Origin: Rana temporaria
Taxonomy: Eukaryota > Chordata > Amphibia > Anura > Ranidae
Assembly (NCBI RefSeq): GCF_905171775.1
Contig: NC_053489.1
Location: 150,807,142-150,871,141, forward strand
Length of the DNA stretch: 64,000 nt
Reading direction: 5' to 3'
Shown here piece after piece: positions 35,714 to 48,299 of the stretch. The notes beneath the pieces are model-generated. The model was not told the DNA's origin, did no database searches, and saw nothing but the letters and a program-made list of their open reading frames with translations. Each line of letters opens with the position of its first letter. Position 1 is the first letter of the stretch. The translations under genes and the position numbers were made by a program.

Positions 35714-36823
35714 ATATTAATACCTAGAAAGAGAATGTAGGTAGTACTTTAGCCATTAATCACTCAATAGCCATGAAGTTACTTCACTGCTGCTGTGCTG
35801 GAAAAAAGAAAGAGCAGTGATCTAAAATACAGACAAGACAGGGGTGAATGTGGAAAGCAAATGCAACCGGTCATTATTTTACTGGAAACGGTTCATTTAA
35901 CTGAAAATATAGATGTGCATCATCAAATATTTGAACATAGCAAAGACATGATCTCAAAAGGGGAAAAAGAAATGTACAGCCACCAGCTTTTCACTTTGCT
36001 GAATAAAACCAGATGTTTCAGAGATCAGCATTTTAATAATTTCCTGTTCTAAAACTGTTGTGATAGCAAGATGAAATACAGAATTTCTTTAAACTTGAGT
36101 GACAAAGATTTGACAAAAGTAAACCCTTAAGGCACAGCAAAATTGGATGGAAATTCCTCTTAAAACAGCAGTAAATTCCAATCAAGTTTTGTATTGTTAC
36201 AAGAATATTGATTTACAGAAATACATGACTTAGGGAAGAACTCTGCTAAATGCTATGATATCTAAGCTAGTCTGATCACTTTGTTTGTGAAAAAAAACAA
36301 TATTAGCACCACAACAAACACTGCTATCATCGCTACTCCATTTCATACACAATTATTAAGAGGATGTAGTTTGAGATCTAAACAGCTTAGAAACTGGAAG
36401 CTAGAGTAAATCATTTTTAATTGCGTTCTTCTTTTACGTAAAAGACAATTTTTTTGTCTTTTGTTTTGTTTAGAGTTGGGAGCCTTTGTTGGTGTTTTAT
36501 TGCTTTCTATGTCCCCATAAAGCAGACTTATACTCTCTCTTTGACCTGTGACTTCTGTCACCGGGATGAAAAGTAAGCAATAATTCAAAATGTTGTGTTG
36601 TCACCAACAACAGGGAGAGAGGGGGAAATCTTTGAGGCTGGGTTCACACTCGTGCGAATTGGATGCGAGTTCTCCACATCCAATGCACAATTGTTGTTAA
36701 AATCGCATCTAGAAATAATTCTCCTCAATTTGGAGAAATTTCCTCTCATTTTCTGTTGTGGACAGGAAGGAAAGATAATTTCCCAAATGGGACACATGTG
36801 GCCAAAAATATATTGAATATACT
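35714..36823. other. lox intron 3 sequence
   Basis: No gene seen. A fragment at 36638-36710 (GGGTTCACACTCGTGCGAAT) belongs to the foldback repeat at 8725. Confidence 0.5.
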
Positions 36824-37770
36824 TTAACCACTTAAGCCCCGGACCATATTGCTGGTCAATGACCGGGCCACTTTTTGCGATTCGGCACTGCGTCGCTTTA
36901 ACTGACAATTGCGCGTCATGCAACGTGGCTCCCAAACAAAATTGGGGTCCTTTTTTTCCACAAATAGAGCTTTCTTTTGGTGGTATTTGATCACCTCTGC
37001 GGTTTTTATTTTTTGCGCTATAAACAAAAATAGAGCGACAATTTTGAAAAAAAATGAATATTTGTTACTTGTTGCTGTAATAAATATCCCCAAAAATATA
37101 TAAAAATACATTTTTTTTCCTCAGTTTAGGCTGATACGTATTCTTCTACATATTTTTTTTGTAAAAAAAATCGAAATAAGCGTTTATTGATTGGTTTGCG
37201 CAAAAGTTTTAGCGTCTACAAAATAGGGTATAGTTTTATGGCATTTTTATTAATATTTTTTTTTTACTAGTAATGGTGGCGATCAGCGATTTTTATCGTT
37301 ATTACGACCTTATGGCAGACACTTTGGACACTTTTGCCACATTTTTGGGACCATTGGCATTTTTATAGCGATCAGTGCTATAAAAATGCATTGATTACTA
37401 TAAAAATGTCACTGGCAGGGAAGGGGTTAACACTAGGGGGTGAGTAAGGGGTTAATTATGTTCCCTAGGTGTGTTCTAACTGAAGGGGGGGTGGGACTGA
37501 CTTGGGGAAATGACTGATCGCTGTTCATACATTGTATGAACAGACGATCAGGCATTTCTCCCCCTGACTGGACCGGGAGCTGTGTGTTTACACAGCTCCC
37601 GGTTCCCGCTCTGTAACGGGCATGAGCGTCGGGACCAGGGGCGAGCGGGGGGGACCAGGGGCACGCGCCCCTATTGGCTGATTCGCGAGATGACATATAG
37701 CTACGTGATGTCGTGCAGCCGTGCCGACCTGCCGCCGTATATCTGCGGCAGCTGGTCGGCAAGCAGTTAA
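36824..37770. mobile_element. TTAA element (TTAACCACTT family), full length
   Basis: Starts TTAACCACTTAAGCCCCGG, ends GGTCGGCAAGCAGTTAA. Shares ATAGAGCTTTCTTTTGGTGG with 13140 and 45044. Its right TTAA is the left TTAA of the next element. Confidence 0.85.
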
Positions 37771-38334
37771 AGCAGAGCTCCACCGAGATTTTGATTTATT
37801 TTTTGCTAATCCGTTCTGCTACACTGCATTAAATACTTTAATGCGTGTGGTTAATACATTTGCTGTTCAATTCAGATTTTTTTTATGTATTCACATTTGT
37901 TTTCTTCTTTGCAAAGTGCATCCATCTTCACTGTGGGCATTTGAAGACCACTAGGAGTCTGTTCCGGGATATGGTGCTGCTTGCTACCCAGCATGCACCT
38001 CCCAATCTTGCATGTGCGCAGTATACACAGGCTGCAGTGCAAGAAGATTATCTTGTTGCCATAACAACGGGCGGCGACAGAAGAAGTGCCCGCCCTATTG
38101 TCATGGCTACGAAGATAATCTATGTCTGTTGTCTCCTGTGATTGATTACACACATCTCCCAGGAGACATTGCAAAGCCGGAAATGACACGTGTGGCCATG
38201 GCAATGAAGGAGCAAGTGAGAATTAATTAAAGAATAAGTAAGTGATGCCGAAAAAATATATGCCAATTTGCAATTGCTGAACACATTACTACTGGATGGC
38301 AAGGACTTCAAAATGTGGGTGGAACGTCGTTTAA
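37767..38334. mobile_element. TTAA element chained to the previous one
   Basis: Starts TTAAAGCAGAGCTCCACC and ends GGTGGAACGTCGTTTAA. Contains a palindromic stretch around AAGATTATCTTGTTGCC and its inverse near 38050-38120. Confidence 0.8.
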
Positions 38335-38559
38335 GTCTTATTGCTGGCTCCTTTTTAGTTGTGGATTGAATAGGTGAGTGATAAGACTTTTTTTTCACTG
38401 TCCATTTAGGGAGATTTTCCTTTCCCAGAAAGTAAGAGAAATCTTCTCCAAAGTAAGTGGATATTCTTATAAAGTTGTCATCTGAACAGGTTTACACAAT
38501 GGAAGATTTACCTTCCCATCCTGTTCCTGGGGCAACGCAAAAATGTTGGATTTTCCATC

Positions 38560-38868
38560 ACTATATACTCTTCGCAGTTTTTCAGACCACCGGCCAACAA
38601 AAGAGAACCAGTTCTCTTTTTTGCCGCCAGGAAATCCGGCGGACTTTTGTCTGGCAGTGTTTGGCAGTTTTCCTATGGGAAAAACTGTGATGGAGCATAC
38701 ACACGGCCAGGATTCCCAGCCAAAGCTCCATCGCAGTTTTCCTGTTTGGAAAACTGGCCGTGTGTAGGGGAAAGACTGAACCGAGCAGGTACTTGGCTTT
38801 CCCCTCCCTCTGGATTTCCGACGGGAACTTTTCCCGTCGGAAATCCTGTACGTGTGTACGAGGCATTA
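38560..38868. mobile_element. MITE of the GTACACACG family, left end worn
   Basis: Right end CGTGTGTACGAGGCATTA. The internal GGAAATCC and CCGTCGGAAATCC stretches are typical of the family. Confidence 0.65.
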
Positions 38869-39418
38869 GAACACTTTGGTTTATTTGCACATTGAGTGTT
38901 GTTTCACTATTTAGCGAGACACTTTTTAATTTATTTTTTGATCATTTAGCACATCATGGGACTGTGAACAGTGTCAGCAGCTGATCATTGTATGCATCTT
39001 TGGGTACACATGTATATATACTATCAATTTTGTGTAACCAGTGTGTTGTTTTTGGTAGCTCGAAAGACTTCTATTTTTTTCAGCTTATATAGGATGACTG
39101 TACTTTTGCTGAAAAAAAATAACATGCTACCAATAACTCTTCATAGAAAAGTTTAATCTTTACCTTTGCCGCCTATAAGTTCTTGCCTACTAACACTAGA
39201 TATATTCACACGCTACGCCTAATTCAGTCTTGCTTGCACACATTGGAGCTTCAGAGGGTTCTCTATATGACATGACTATGTGACATGAAGCTGTAGTCTC
39301 ATATGGAAACAGAGCAGATGTCCACTGAATTTCTGAATTGAATTTAAATGAGGCAGGGGACCTTTTGACATATTTTCAAGGTTTCCTTTATAATACAAAT
39401 AAAGTAGCTTGTTTTTAT

Positions 39419-39942
39419 TTAAAGCGGAGGTTCACCCATAGCCAACACCTTTTCCCCTTAGCTTCATGCTCGTTTTGTCTAGGGGAATCGGCAATTTGTT
39501 TTAAAATATGATCCGTACTTACCCGTTTTCGAGATGCATCTTCTCCGCCGCTTCCGGGTATGGGCTGCGGGACTGGGCGTTCCTTCTTGATTGACAGTCT
39601 TCCGAGAGGCTTCCGACGGTCGCATCCATCGCGTCACGATTTTCCGAAAGAAGCCGAACGTCGGTGCGCAGGCGCAGTATAGAGCCGCACCGACGTTCGG
39701 CTTCTTTCGGCTACGAGTGACGCGATGGATGCGACCGTCGGAAGCCTCTCGGAAGACTGTCAATCAAGGAGGAACGCCCGCTCCCGAAGACCCATACCCG
39801 GAAGCGATGGAGACGATGCATCTCGAAAACGGGTAAGTACGGATCATATTTTAAAACAAATAGCCGATTCCCCTAGACAAAACGAGCAGGAATCTAAGGG
39901 GAGAAGAGAAAAAAAAAAGAATTGGGTGAACTCCCGCTTTAA
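39419..39942. mobile_element. TTAA foldback element (TTAAAGCGG family), near-copy of 13542-14066
   Basis: Ends TTAAAGCGGAGGTTCACCC and GGTGAACTCCCGCTTTAA, with the same palindromic core as the 13542 copy. Ends 58 bp from the lox exon 3 donor. Confidence 0.9.
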
Positions 39943-40000
39943 GTTATTGGTAGTGTTTTTTTGTTTTGTTTTTTCATGGGGAAAAAAAGCATGGACTTAC

Positions 40001-40138
40001 TGATGACAGCTGTGCCACTCCCAGGAATAGCGGGGTCGGCTGGGAAGGAAGTCAGCTGTACCTTGATTCTTCACTCTCTGAGGAAAGCGCAGAAGCACTC
40101 TCTGGTCATAATCTCTGACATCAGAACGATAAGCTGAA
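40001..40138 (-). CDS. lox: lysyl oxidase exon 3
   Basis: This exon encodes the part of the catalytic domain leading into the copper site. The translation includes SAYRSDVRDYDQRVLLRFPQ, then FLPSRPRYSWEWHSCH. The two His in WEWHSCH, with those of HYH at the start of exon 4, form the conserved copper-binding cluster of the LOX family. The length is 138 bp, as in mammals. The acceptor is CATAG|TTCAG and the donor CATCA|GTAAGT. The last codon is split and completed by the first G of exon 4, giving CHQHYHS. Intron 2 upstream is about 21.2 kb. A TTAA foldback element ends only 58 bp into intron 3. Confidence 0.97.
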
Positions 40139-41672
40139 CTATGGAGACAAAAAAAACACCATAGGAAATTCCATTAAAATGATTGAATTATGTAATGATT
40201 GTAATATTTAGAAGTGCTCAGTATAAATCAAAGTCTGACACACATTTACAACTAAAGACTTGCTTTTTTCATAATCTAAAAGTATATGACTCAGTGTGAT
40301 TCACAGACCAAAAAGGACAAGAAAACACCGCTAAAGAAGTGAATATGCAGAATGAATAATACATGTAGGTAATGATGGAAAATAAGTTTCAGATGTTCCA
40401 AACTGGTAATCCAACCAACAGATATTAGGAAGACCGCACATTTCCTCTCAAAACCAATGTTTGGCACTGCACAAAGCAGTACAGGAAAGTATTGAATTTC
40501 ACCAGACTGCTATTGGCAAACGTGTTGTTGCATATTTCACTTTGTAAAGATAATTTTCCCAAGAGCTTAGTGAATAAGGTAAAGCTATGCTGATTTCCAT
40601 TATCCAACCATGATTATTCTTTACAAAGTGAATTTTTATTGCATTCACCGAAGGAAGCATTCCATTGCAAAGTGAAAATTCCTTTGTGAAGTGCAAAGTC
40701 TAGTTGCCTTTAGTAAATCGACCTCAGTATGTCTTGCCAGTGCCAGTATAAGAAAGAAACAGCCCTGGATTTACAACCCAACTCCAGTCAAAACCTTTAT
40801 CTGTCCTCACGATCCTTCTATTTGATATTTTTTAAACGAAAATGGAAGTGGAAATTTTCCCCAATGGGTACACTGACAGCAATAACAAAATTTGGTTTAA
40901 ACCACCTTGCAGGTTTTTATGGGTTTTCATGTTTCGATTTGGGAGGTTTTCCCTCACTTCCTGTTCAGGTAATGGGCGCCAGGCAAAACAAGTGAGAGGA
41001 TATCACCTCATTATCAATGAGGACACAGACAGTGAAACCCAGGCAACCCTACTCTACTGTATATAAAGAAAAAAACTGTTTGCTACAGCTGGACATTAAA
41101 GTGACCCTGTCAACACGGTATCAAATGTAAACAAGGTCATGCTGTAAAAGAAGAGCTTGTATACCTTTCTGGGGAATAATGGCTTCAGTTTCTACTGTTT
41201 TGCTACTCACTGACAGCTGCAGATATTTGATTCTAGGCAGTGGCCACCTGTCCATACAGGGTGCCCCCCTAATTCATGCCCCTGACCTCTAATCTACATG
41301 CAGGGTGCCAGACACATGGACTTCATTGTTTTTTTTTTAAGCACTGCACATGATTAGAGCCTAAGGCTCTAATTGGCTTCAAAACAAGGTGGACTCAGAG
41401 CACTAAGAATAGAAGGGCTCTTGCGCTATCGATACTGAACGCTAGGGGGCACTGCTGCGATCACCTGATAATCTGTCCTCGCCAGAAAAATGGAAATGTG
41501 AATGGGTGATGGTGACACGCTGTGTAACTAAAATAAACAGGGGAGTGATGCAACCCTGATACCCACCGACTGGGTAAATGACCCCTTGGTGCAATATTAC
41601 ATATTACTCAGAGCACTGCACCCTGAGCCCACCCAGTTGTGAGACAATAGCAAATTAATATTGTAATTGTTA

Positions 41673-42211
41673 TTAAAGCGGAGGTTCACCCTAAAAAACA
41701 ACTATGTACCATGCCATCCAGCATACTAGCGTCGGCTACAGTATGCCTTTATTTATTTTTTTTGCGCTGTACTTACAGTTTAATCCTTTAGTTTCGTTTC
41801 AGACTCCCGCGGGGAGTAGGCGTTCCTATGAAGAGGGGAACATGATTGACGGCCGGCTATGGCGCATCACGCGTTCCGAAAATAGCCGGAGTAGGACTTG
41901 GCTGTTCACGGCGCTATACGGCGCCTGCGCACAGACTAGGAGCTGACTGCGCAGGCGCCGTATACAGTAGATCCGAGTCCTATTTCGGCTATTTTCGGAA
42001 CGCGTGATGCGCCATAGCCGGCCGTCAATCATGTTCCCCTCTTCATAGGAACGCCTACTCCCCAGCTGGAGTCTGAAACTAAACTAAAGGATTAAACTGT
42101 AAGTATAGCGCAAAAAAATAAAACAAAGGCATACTGTAGCTGACGCTAGTATGCTGGATGGCATGATAGACCAAGAATTTTTTTTTTTTTTAGGGTGAAC
42201 CCCCGCTTTAA
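41673..42211. mobile_element. TTAA foldback element (TTAAAGCGG family)
   Basis: Ends TTAAAGCGGAGGTTCACCC and GGTGAACCCCCGCTTTAA. Palindromic core built on GGCGCCTGCGCA-type sequence, related to 10001-10514. Confidence 0.88.
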
Positions 42212-42219
42212 TAATATTG

Positions 42220-42352
42220 TTTGTCCATCTCCCACAAGGGGGGAGGGTCGATTGCCGCATTCCCATCCATCTCCCATAGGGTGGTGGGGGGTATCGCCAC
42301 GTTCCTGACCATTTCCCACAAGGGGGGAAATGGTGACGTTAGTTTTCCGTCC
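42220..42352. repeat. short tandem repeat, about 45-bp unit, three copies
   Basis: Units contain CATCTCCCACAAGGGG, CATCTCCCATAGGGTGG and CATTTCCCACAAGGGG, each followed by a GCC-rich spacer and TTCC. Confidence 0.7.
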
Positions 42353-42999
42353 CCCCCCAAAAAAATTGAGCAACGGCCGCCACTGCTTCTGGGTGTGTCA
42401 AATACCTGCTTCCCCACTGCAGGTCATCATTACTTCTCAGCAGCCAGGGATGAGCAAAGTGGCAGCGTTTGAAGACATGGGCTGCCAAAAATGTAAATAT
42501 GCATGCTTTTCTTTTACAGGCTTCTGTGCATAGATATGCTATCAGATACACCAGCCCTTCTCTTAGCTTATACCTTAAAACTGCCACACAGAGTCCTTGT
42601 CAACACTCTACCCAGGTATGTACCTGAAATGCCATAACACCAACAAGCCAAAGGGTGTGGGACCACTTATTTAACATATTATTCTTAAATGTGTGGTTTT
42701 GAGCAAGAAAAGTCTAAAACAAAATAATTGGCGCAGCCCTCTTTTTCTGAACTGTTACTAGAAAACCCCAAAACGGGGCCTCACTGTTTTCCGTTTACCC
42801 TTACTTTGAGGATAAGTTCACCTTTTGTAAAAATAAATAAAAACAGCACTTATTTTTGCAGGTAAAAAAAATATGCATTTTTTTTTCTTTGTTTACATTG
42901 CAGCCTTTAAAGTGGTTGTAAACCCTTTAAAGGCTCACTTTAAAGGCTCACTGGGGTCCTCAGTTCAAACATTGGTCAGGACCCTAACTGCATAGAAGC

Positions 43000-43156
43000 A
43001 TGGGTGCTCAACCTGTGGCTCTCCAGCTGTTGCAGAACTTCAAGTCCCATCATGCCTCTGCCTTTGGGAGTCATGCTTGTAACAGTCAGTAGCTTGCAAT
43101 GCCTCATGGGAATTGTAGTTCTGAAACAGCTGGAGAGCCACAGGTTGAGCACCCAT
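43000..43156. mobile_element. palindromic MITE with 32-bp perfect inverted ends
   Basis: Both ends begin ATGGGTGCTCAACCTGTGGC and stay identical for 32 bp. 157 bp in all. Probably hAT-derived by its look, but no target duplication was seen. Confidence 0.85.
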
Positions 43157-43189
43157 GGTAGAGGTTGCATGATCTGTTTGTACTTGTGT

Positions 43190-43360
43190 GGGTTTCCCTT
43201 GGGCGATGTTTTCCTCACTCACTCCAAAGACTTGCTGGTAGGTTAATTGGCTCCTGTCAAAATTAGCTCCTTATATGAGTGTGCATGTATGGTGTAAGAT
43301 AGAGACTTCAGATTGTAAGCTCCTAGAGGGCAAGAACTGATATGGATGTATATTAGGTCT
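43190..43360. repeat. LINE 3' tail fragment
   Basis: Contains AAGACTTGCTGGTAGGTTAA, TTAATTGGCTCCTGTC and GATTGTAAGCTCCTAGAGGG, shared in part with 61670-61775. Typical of 3' ends of vertebrate CR1/L2-like LINEs or SINEs built on them. Confidence 0.6.
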
Positions 43361-43901
43361 GGGCTGATATATCAGTTGCACATTCCTGCTTCAGGAGATG
43401 TTGCCAAAGTAAGCAGAGAGTTATGTAATTATTCTTCAGACATACCGGAGTCGAGTAACTAGAATTTCTGAATGAACTAAATGTGGTCCAGCTCACCTTT
43501 TCTGCTATGTAGCTATACGTTGAATAATGATCTTAGACTTTAACCCAGAAAAAGTTAAGTACTAAGTAGACTAATCTTCTAAGGAACAGCAACATGCACA
43601 CAAATACCAAGCATTCTCCAGACTAATAACGCTCACAGGCTGTCTTACGATCTAATTGTGCTGGGTCTATAGGGAGCTGTATTACTAACAATGTTACTTT
43701 TTTTTTTATGAAGAAACTGGCAGTAAACCAGAGCTTATCACATTATGGCTGGTCCCAGCTTATTTTACACATCTTATACTCATTTGTCATGTTTTTCCAG
43801 AAATGTAAGACTTTTCTCATGGGGAGCTTACAAAGTTTAACAGTTAAATATTTCCTTTACTACAATTAGCGTGATATCTAGGTTTAACACTTAAATTGCT
43901 C

Positions 43902-44334
43902 TTATGCCGCGTACACACGGTCGTTTTTTGTGATGAAAAATTTTTTTTTTTTTAAAAACGTAATTTAAAATGACCGTGTGTGGGGAAAATGTTGTTTTAT
44001 GTCTTCTGAAAAACGACCCAAAAAAACATTCGAGCATGCTTCAATTTTTTATGTCATTTTTCAAAACGTCGTATTTTGTGTCATAAAAAATGACTGTGTG
44101 TAGGCTAAAACGACGTTTAAAACGACGTTTTTAAACCCGGGCATGCTCAGAAGCAAGTTATGATGCGAGCTTGAATGGAACAGTGCCGCCGTACGTGCTG
44201 AACGTAACCGTGCTTTGCTAGAGCATTTCATGCTTTGCTAGAGCATTTTGAAAAAACGATGGTGTGTAGGCAACACATGAGAAAAAATGACGTTTTTTTT
44301 CATCACAAAAAACAACCGTGTGTACGTGGCATTA
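43902..44334. mobile_element. MITE of the GTACACACGGTCG family
   Basis: Inverted ends GCCGCGTACACACGGTCG and CCGTGTGTACGTGGC. Internally rich in TTTTT/AAAAA and ACGACGTTT. Non-coding. Confidence 0.83.
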
Positions 44335-44396
44335 GATTGACATGCCTTCCCACATTCTAAAGGAAAAGGAAGCACATTGTTTAGAATTAGAATTGT

Positions 44397-44875
44397 AAGG
44401 CTGCATTCACACCTGAGCGTTTTGTCGCCCGAAGCGCGACAAAATACATTATTCCCTATGAAGATGGTTCACATCTCCACTCCAAAACGCCTGACGCCGA
44501 ACGCCTGAAGCTCAAACAAGTTCCGGACCCGCGCGAATCAGGCGGTTTGGGCGTTTTTGAGCGTTTCCATTTCCCATAGAAAGTAATGGAAACGCTCGAT
44601 TCAAGCGACTAGCGCGACAACGAGCATTTCGTACGGGCGTTTTGTCGCTTTAATCAATAGAACATTTCACCCAGGCAGAAGATAAAAACAATCTACCAAC
44701 ATAGCAACAAGTGATGAAAAGATGATCACTTTTCCTATTGGCTAAAATAAAAAACGTCGAAGTACAAAAACGTTGGACGACGCTGTATGCAAACGTGCAA
44801 ATAAGCATGAATACGCGCGACAAAACGCCGGAAAAAACGACCGAACGACCTACGCTCAGGTGTGAATGCAGCCTA
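44397..44875. mobile_element. MITE with GGCTGCATTCACACCTGAGC ends
   Basis: The right end is the exact inverse, GCTCAGGTGTGAATGCAGCC. Inner CGACAAAACGC and GCGTTTTGTCGC also pair. Non-coding. Confidence 0.85.
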
Positions 44876-45043
44876 AGTCTTTGCCTCCCCCTTAAATTCA
44901 TGTCTCCCTCTGCTAAATTGTAAATCCGCCATTTATATAGTCAAGAAAGGCAGTATATACAGGATTACCCTGTACTTCCCTTCCTGACCACTATCAAATA
45001 TACAAAGCAGCTAGGTTATTTTATTATTATTACTATTATTATT

Positions 45044-46024
45044 ATTAACCACTTCCGGACCGCCGCATGTACATATACGTCGGCAGAATGGCACGTACAG
45101 GCACATTGGCGTACCTGTAGGTCCCTGCCTAGACATGGGTCGGGGGTCCGATCGGGACCCCCCCCGGTACCTGCGGCGGTCCCCGTGGCTGTCCGAGCGA
45201 TCCGGGATGAGGGGGCGGCTGTTTGTTTTTGTCCGCCCCCTCCGGATCGCTCTCAGCCAATCCGCGCGCTCCCCCTGCGTGTAAACACAAGAGGAGGAAG
45301 TGATGTGATCTCTCCTTTCGGCGGTATTTTCAACCGCCACTGAGTACAGTAAGTCACACCGACACTACACTGACACACACTACACATAGGCACATTAACC
45401 CCCCCCCCCCCGATCACCTCCCCCTGTCACAGTGTCACTGAATGCAGTGATCATATATGTACTGATCACTGCATTTAGTGTCAGTGTGACAGGCAGTTAG
45501 TGTTAGGTTCAGGGTAGCCCCCATACCCCCCCTAATAAAGTTTTAACCCCTTGATCACCGCCCTAGTTAACCATTTCACTCCCTATTGCCAGTGTCACTA
45601 AGCGATCATTTTTCTGATCGCTGTATTAGTGTCGCTGTTCCCGCTAGGTAGCTATATTTTTTTTATTGCGATTTTATTTTATTTTTTTATTTTTTTACTA
45701 AAGACATGTGGCTGAATACATTTTGGCCTAAATGTTTCACTAAAAATGTAGTTTATTTGATTTTTCTTATAACAAAAAGTAAAAAATATAGATTTTTTTT
45801 CAAAAATGTCGCTCTATTTTTGTATATATCGCAAAAAAAATAATCGCAGAGGCGATCAAATACCACCAAAAGAAAGCTCTATTTGTGGGAAGAAAAGGAC
45901 GTGAATTTTGTTTCGGAGCTATGTCGCACGACTGCGCAATTGTCTGTTAAAGCGATGCAGTGCCGAATTGTAAAAACCCCTTGGGTCATTTAGCAGCATA
46001 TTGGTCCGGTCCTTAAGTGGTTAA
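45044..46024. mobile_element. TTAA-bounded element (TTAACCACTT family), full length, inserted in a LINE microsatellite tail
   Basis: It starts TTAACCACTTCCGGACCG and ends with the inverse, GGTCCGGTCCTTAAGTGG, and TTAA. It sits inside the (TTA)n tail of the LINE copy at 46028-46515. There is no transposase frame, so it is non-autonomous. A C-run occurs near 45397-45410. The same family occurs at 13140, 31617 and 36824. Confidence 0.85.
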
Positions 46025-46027
46025 TAT

Positions 46028-46515
46028 TATTATTATACAGGATTTGTATAGCGTCAAAAGTTTGCGCATCGCTTAACAACATAAAGGCAGACAGTACAGT
46101 TACAATACAATTCAATACAGGAGAAATCAGAGGTCCCTGCTCATTAGAGTTTACAATCTAGGAAGGAGGGTCAAGTGATACAAAAGGTAATAACTTTGGG
46201 GGATGATCTGATGGAGAAAATAAAAATGCAGTTGTTAGGTGCGGGTAGGATAGGCTTCTCTGAAGAGAAGAGTTTTCAGGGATTGTCCAAAAGCAAGCAG
46301 AGTAGGAGATAGTCGTACAAATTGGGGTAGGGAGTTCAATAGGATTGGAGAGGCTCTGGAAAAGTCCTGGAGGCAAGCATGGGAGGAGGTGACGAGGGAA
46401 CTAGAGAGCAGGAGGTCTTGGGAGGAACGGAGGGAACAAGTAGGTTTTGAGACTAGGCTAGTGATGTAGCTGGAGGCCGAGTTGTGGATGGCTTTGTAAA
46501 CTTTAAAACTGAGAC
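46028..46515 (-). mobile_element. LINE 3' end (ORF2 C-terminus plus 3' UTR), 5' truncated
   Basis: In minus sense, degraded frames resemble the end of a CR1/L2-type ORF2 (NSLPQ followed by a LKTLLFREAYP-type motif). A 3' UTR follows with AGATTGTAAACTCTAATGAG and the sequence around AAGCGATGCGCAAAC, ending in an (ATT)n tail at about 46019-46035. The tail is interrupted by the TTAA element at 45044-46024 and resumes at 45012-45046. Confidence 0.7.
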
Positions 46516-47008
46516 TTGGTGATTCTACTAACTCTTATGATATCTTAACTATATTATGCTATTGTTCTATGTTATTTTACTGGGGACGCCTAGTGTTTAT
46601 AGGAAGGGTTATAAGCCATAATTCCTGTACATATAAATGCACGCCCAAAACATACCTTCACAGGTCTAGGAACCAATAAGAAAAGGTCCATTGCAGGTAT
46701 GAATCCAATCTTAGTACTGACACTTTCAAAAATAAGACTTTTGTGCATGTGAAAGATCACTAAGAGAATGTATTTTAAGGTCTAATTTTAGTATTCAGTA
46801 AAGTGTATCTTTAAGTCAGGTAGTCAAAAAATAACGATTATATCTATCCCCAAATGATCACGCACTCAGACTATCATAAATGTACATCTTTTTGGCAGCT
46901 CACAAGGTAAAATGAACCAGGGGAGGGCATATTTGTGCATGACAACAAGTGCACACGTAGTCAAAAGCAGGGGGGATTCCTTCACAGGCACCAAGATTAA
47001 TGTGTTAT

Positions 47009-47124
47009 CAGTGGCGTCACTAGGGTTGGTGTCACCCGGTGCGGTAAAACATGGTGTCACCCCCCTCTGTCTAGGCTGCCCAGCACCAAGCAGGCAGCGC
47101 ACAGGCATGGGGCGCACCCCAAAC
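47009..47124. mobile_element. hAT-like 5' end fragment
   Basis: Begins CAGTGGCGTCACTAGGG, the left end of a widespread vertebrate hAT-type repeat. No right end was found; it runs into the minisatellite. Confidence 0.6.
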
Positions 47125-47665
47125 CAGCCCCTGTAAATGATAGTATAGGGCAGTATAGTGGCAGGTTAGGGTGGTATAGTGGCAGGTTGGTGTAGTGGGG
47201 TGGTATAGGACAGGTTAAGGTGGTATAGGGCATTTTGGGGTGATATAGGGTAGTTTGGGGTGGTATAGGGCAAGTTAGGGTTGCATAGGGCAGGTTGGGG
47301 TGGTATAGGGCAAGTTAGGGTGGCACAGGGCAGGTTGGGGTGGTATAGTGCAAGTTAGGGTGGCATAGGGCAACTTGGGATGGCATGGGAAAGGTTGGGG
47401 TGGTACAGGGCAAGTTAGGGTGGCACAGGGCAAGTTGGGGTGGCATGGGAAAGTTTGGGGTGGTACAGGCCAGGCTGGGGTGGTACAGGGCAGGCTGTGG
47501 TGGCACCGGGGCAGGCTGGGTGGTACAGGGCAGGCTGGGGTGGCACAGGGCTGTTTGGGGGGGTACAGGGCAGGCTGGGGTGGTATAGAGCTGTTTGGGG
47601 TGGTACAGGGCAGGCTGGGTGATACAGTGCAGCCTGGGGTGGTACAGGGAAGGCTGGGTGGTAAA
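47125..47665. repeat. minisatellite, 20-21-bp unit, about 26 copies
   Basis: The unit is close to GGTGGTACAGGGCAGGCTGG with variants (ATAGGGCAAGTTAGGG). Open frames on both strands here are repeat translation, not genes. Confidence 0.93.
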
Positions 47666-47805
47666 GAAATTCCTCACTTAGATGGTCGTCACAAAAAGGA
47701 ACAAGCTTTCACCTCTATTCCCTGTGGGGAAATTTTGGGGATTTCAGTCTAAGTGACAACAATAAACAGGTTACATTTTTATAGCTGGCACACAGGCAGA
47801 CATAA

Positions 47806-48299
47806 AACTTAGTGATAATAAAGTCTTGTTTTTTGTTGTTGTTAAAAATAACAAATATAACAAATATGTTATACGTACCTGCTCTGTGCAGTGGTTTTGC
47901 ACAGAGTAGCCCAGATCCTCCTCTTCTCGGGGTCCCACTTTGTTGCCCGTCGCTCCTGTTCAGTGCCCCACAGCAAGCAGCTTGGGGGCACCCGAGCCAA
48001 GCTGTAGCTCCCTCTGTCCATTCAGACAAGGAGCCGTGGCCCTGCCTCCTTTCTCTCCTCATTGGATGACCGTCTTTGATTGATAGCAGCGGGAGCCAAT
48101 GACGCCATGCTGCTGTCTCAGCCTATGAGATGGGGGAGTTCTGGGCATCCAGGACACTCTTACAACATTGTTGGATCGAGATGGGGCTCAGGTAAGTATT
48201 AGAGGGGCTGAGGGGAGCTGCTGCACACAGAAGGCTTTTTATCTTAATGCATAGAATGCATTAAGATAAAAAAAACTTCTGCCTTTGCAACCACTTTAA
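47806..48299. mobile_element. TTAA-type element, left end worn
   Basis: Right end GCAACCACTTTAA. Contains CTGTGCAGTGGTTTTGCACAGAG (first 20 considered), a hairpin, and CTTAATGCATAGAATGCATT. Resembles the 34512 element in layout. Confidence 0.65.

Noticed and set aside
47315..47752. Long open frames on both strands with repeating Trp/Gly or Cys/His/Pro units
   Set aside because: They are translations of the 20-21-bp minisatellite, not genes.
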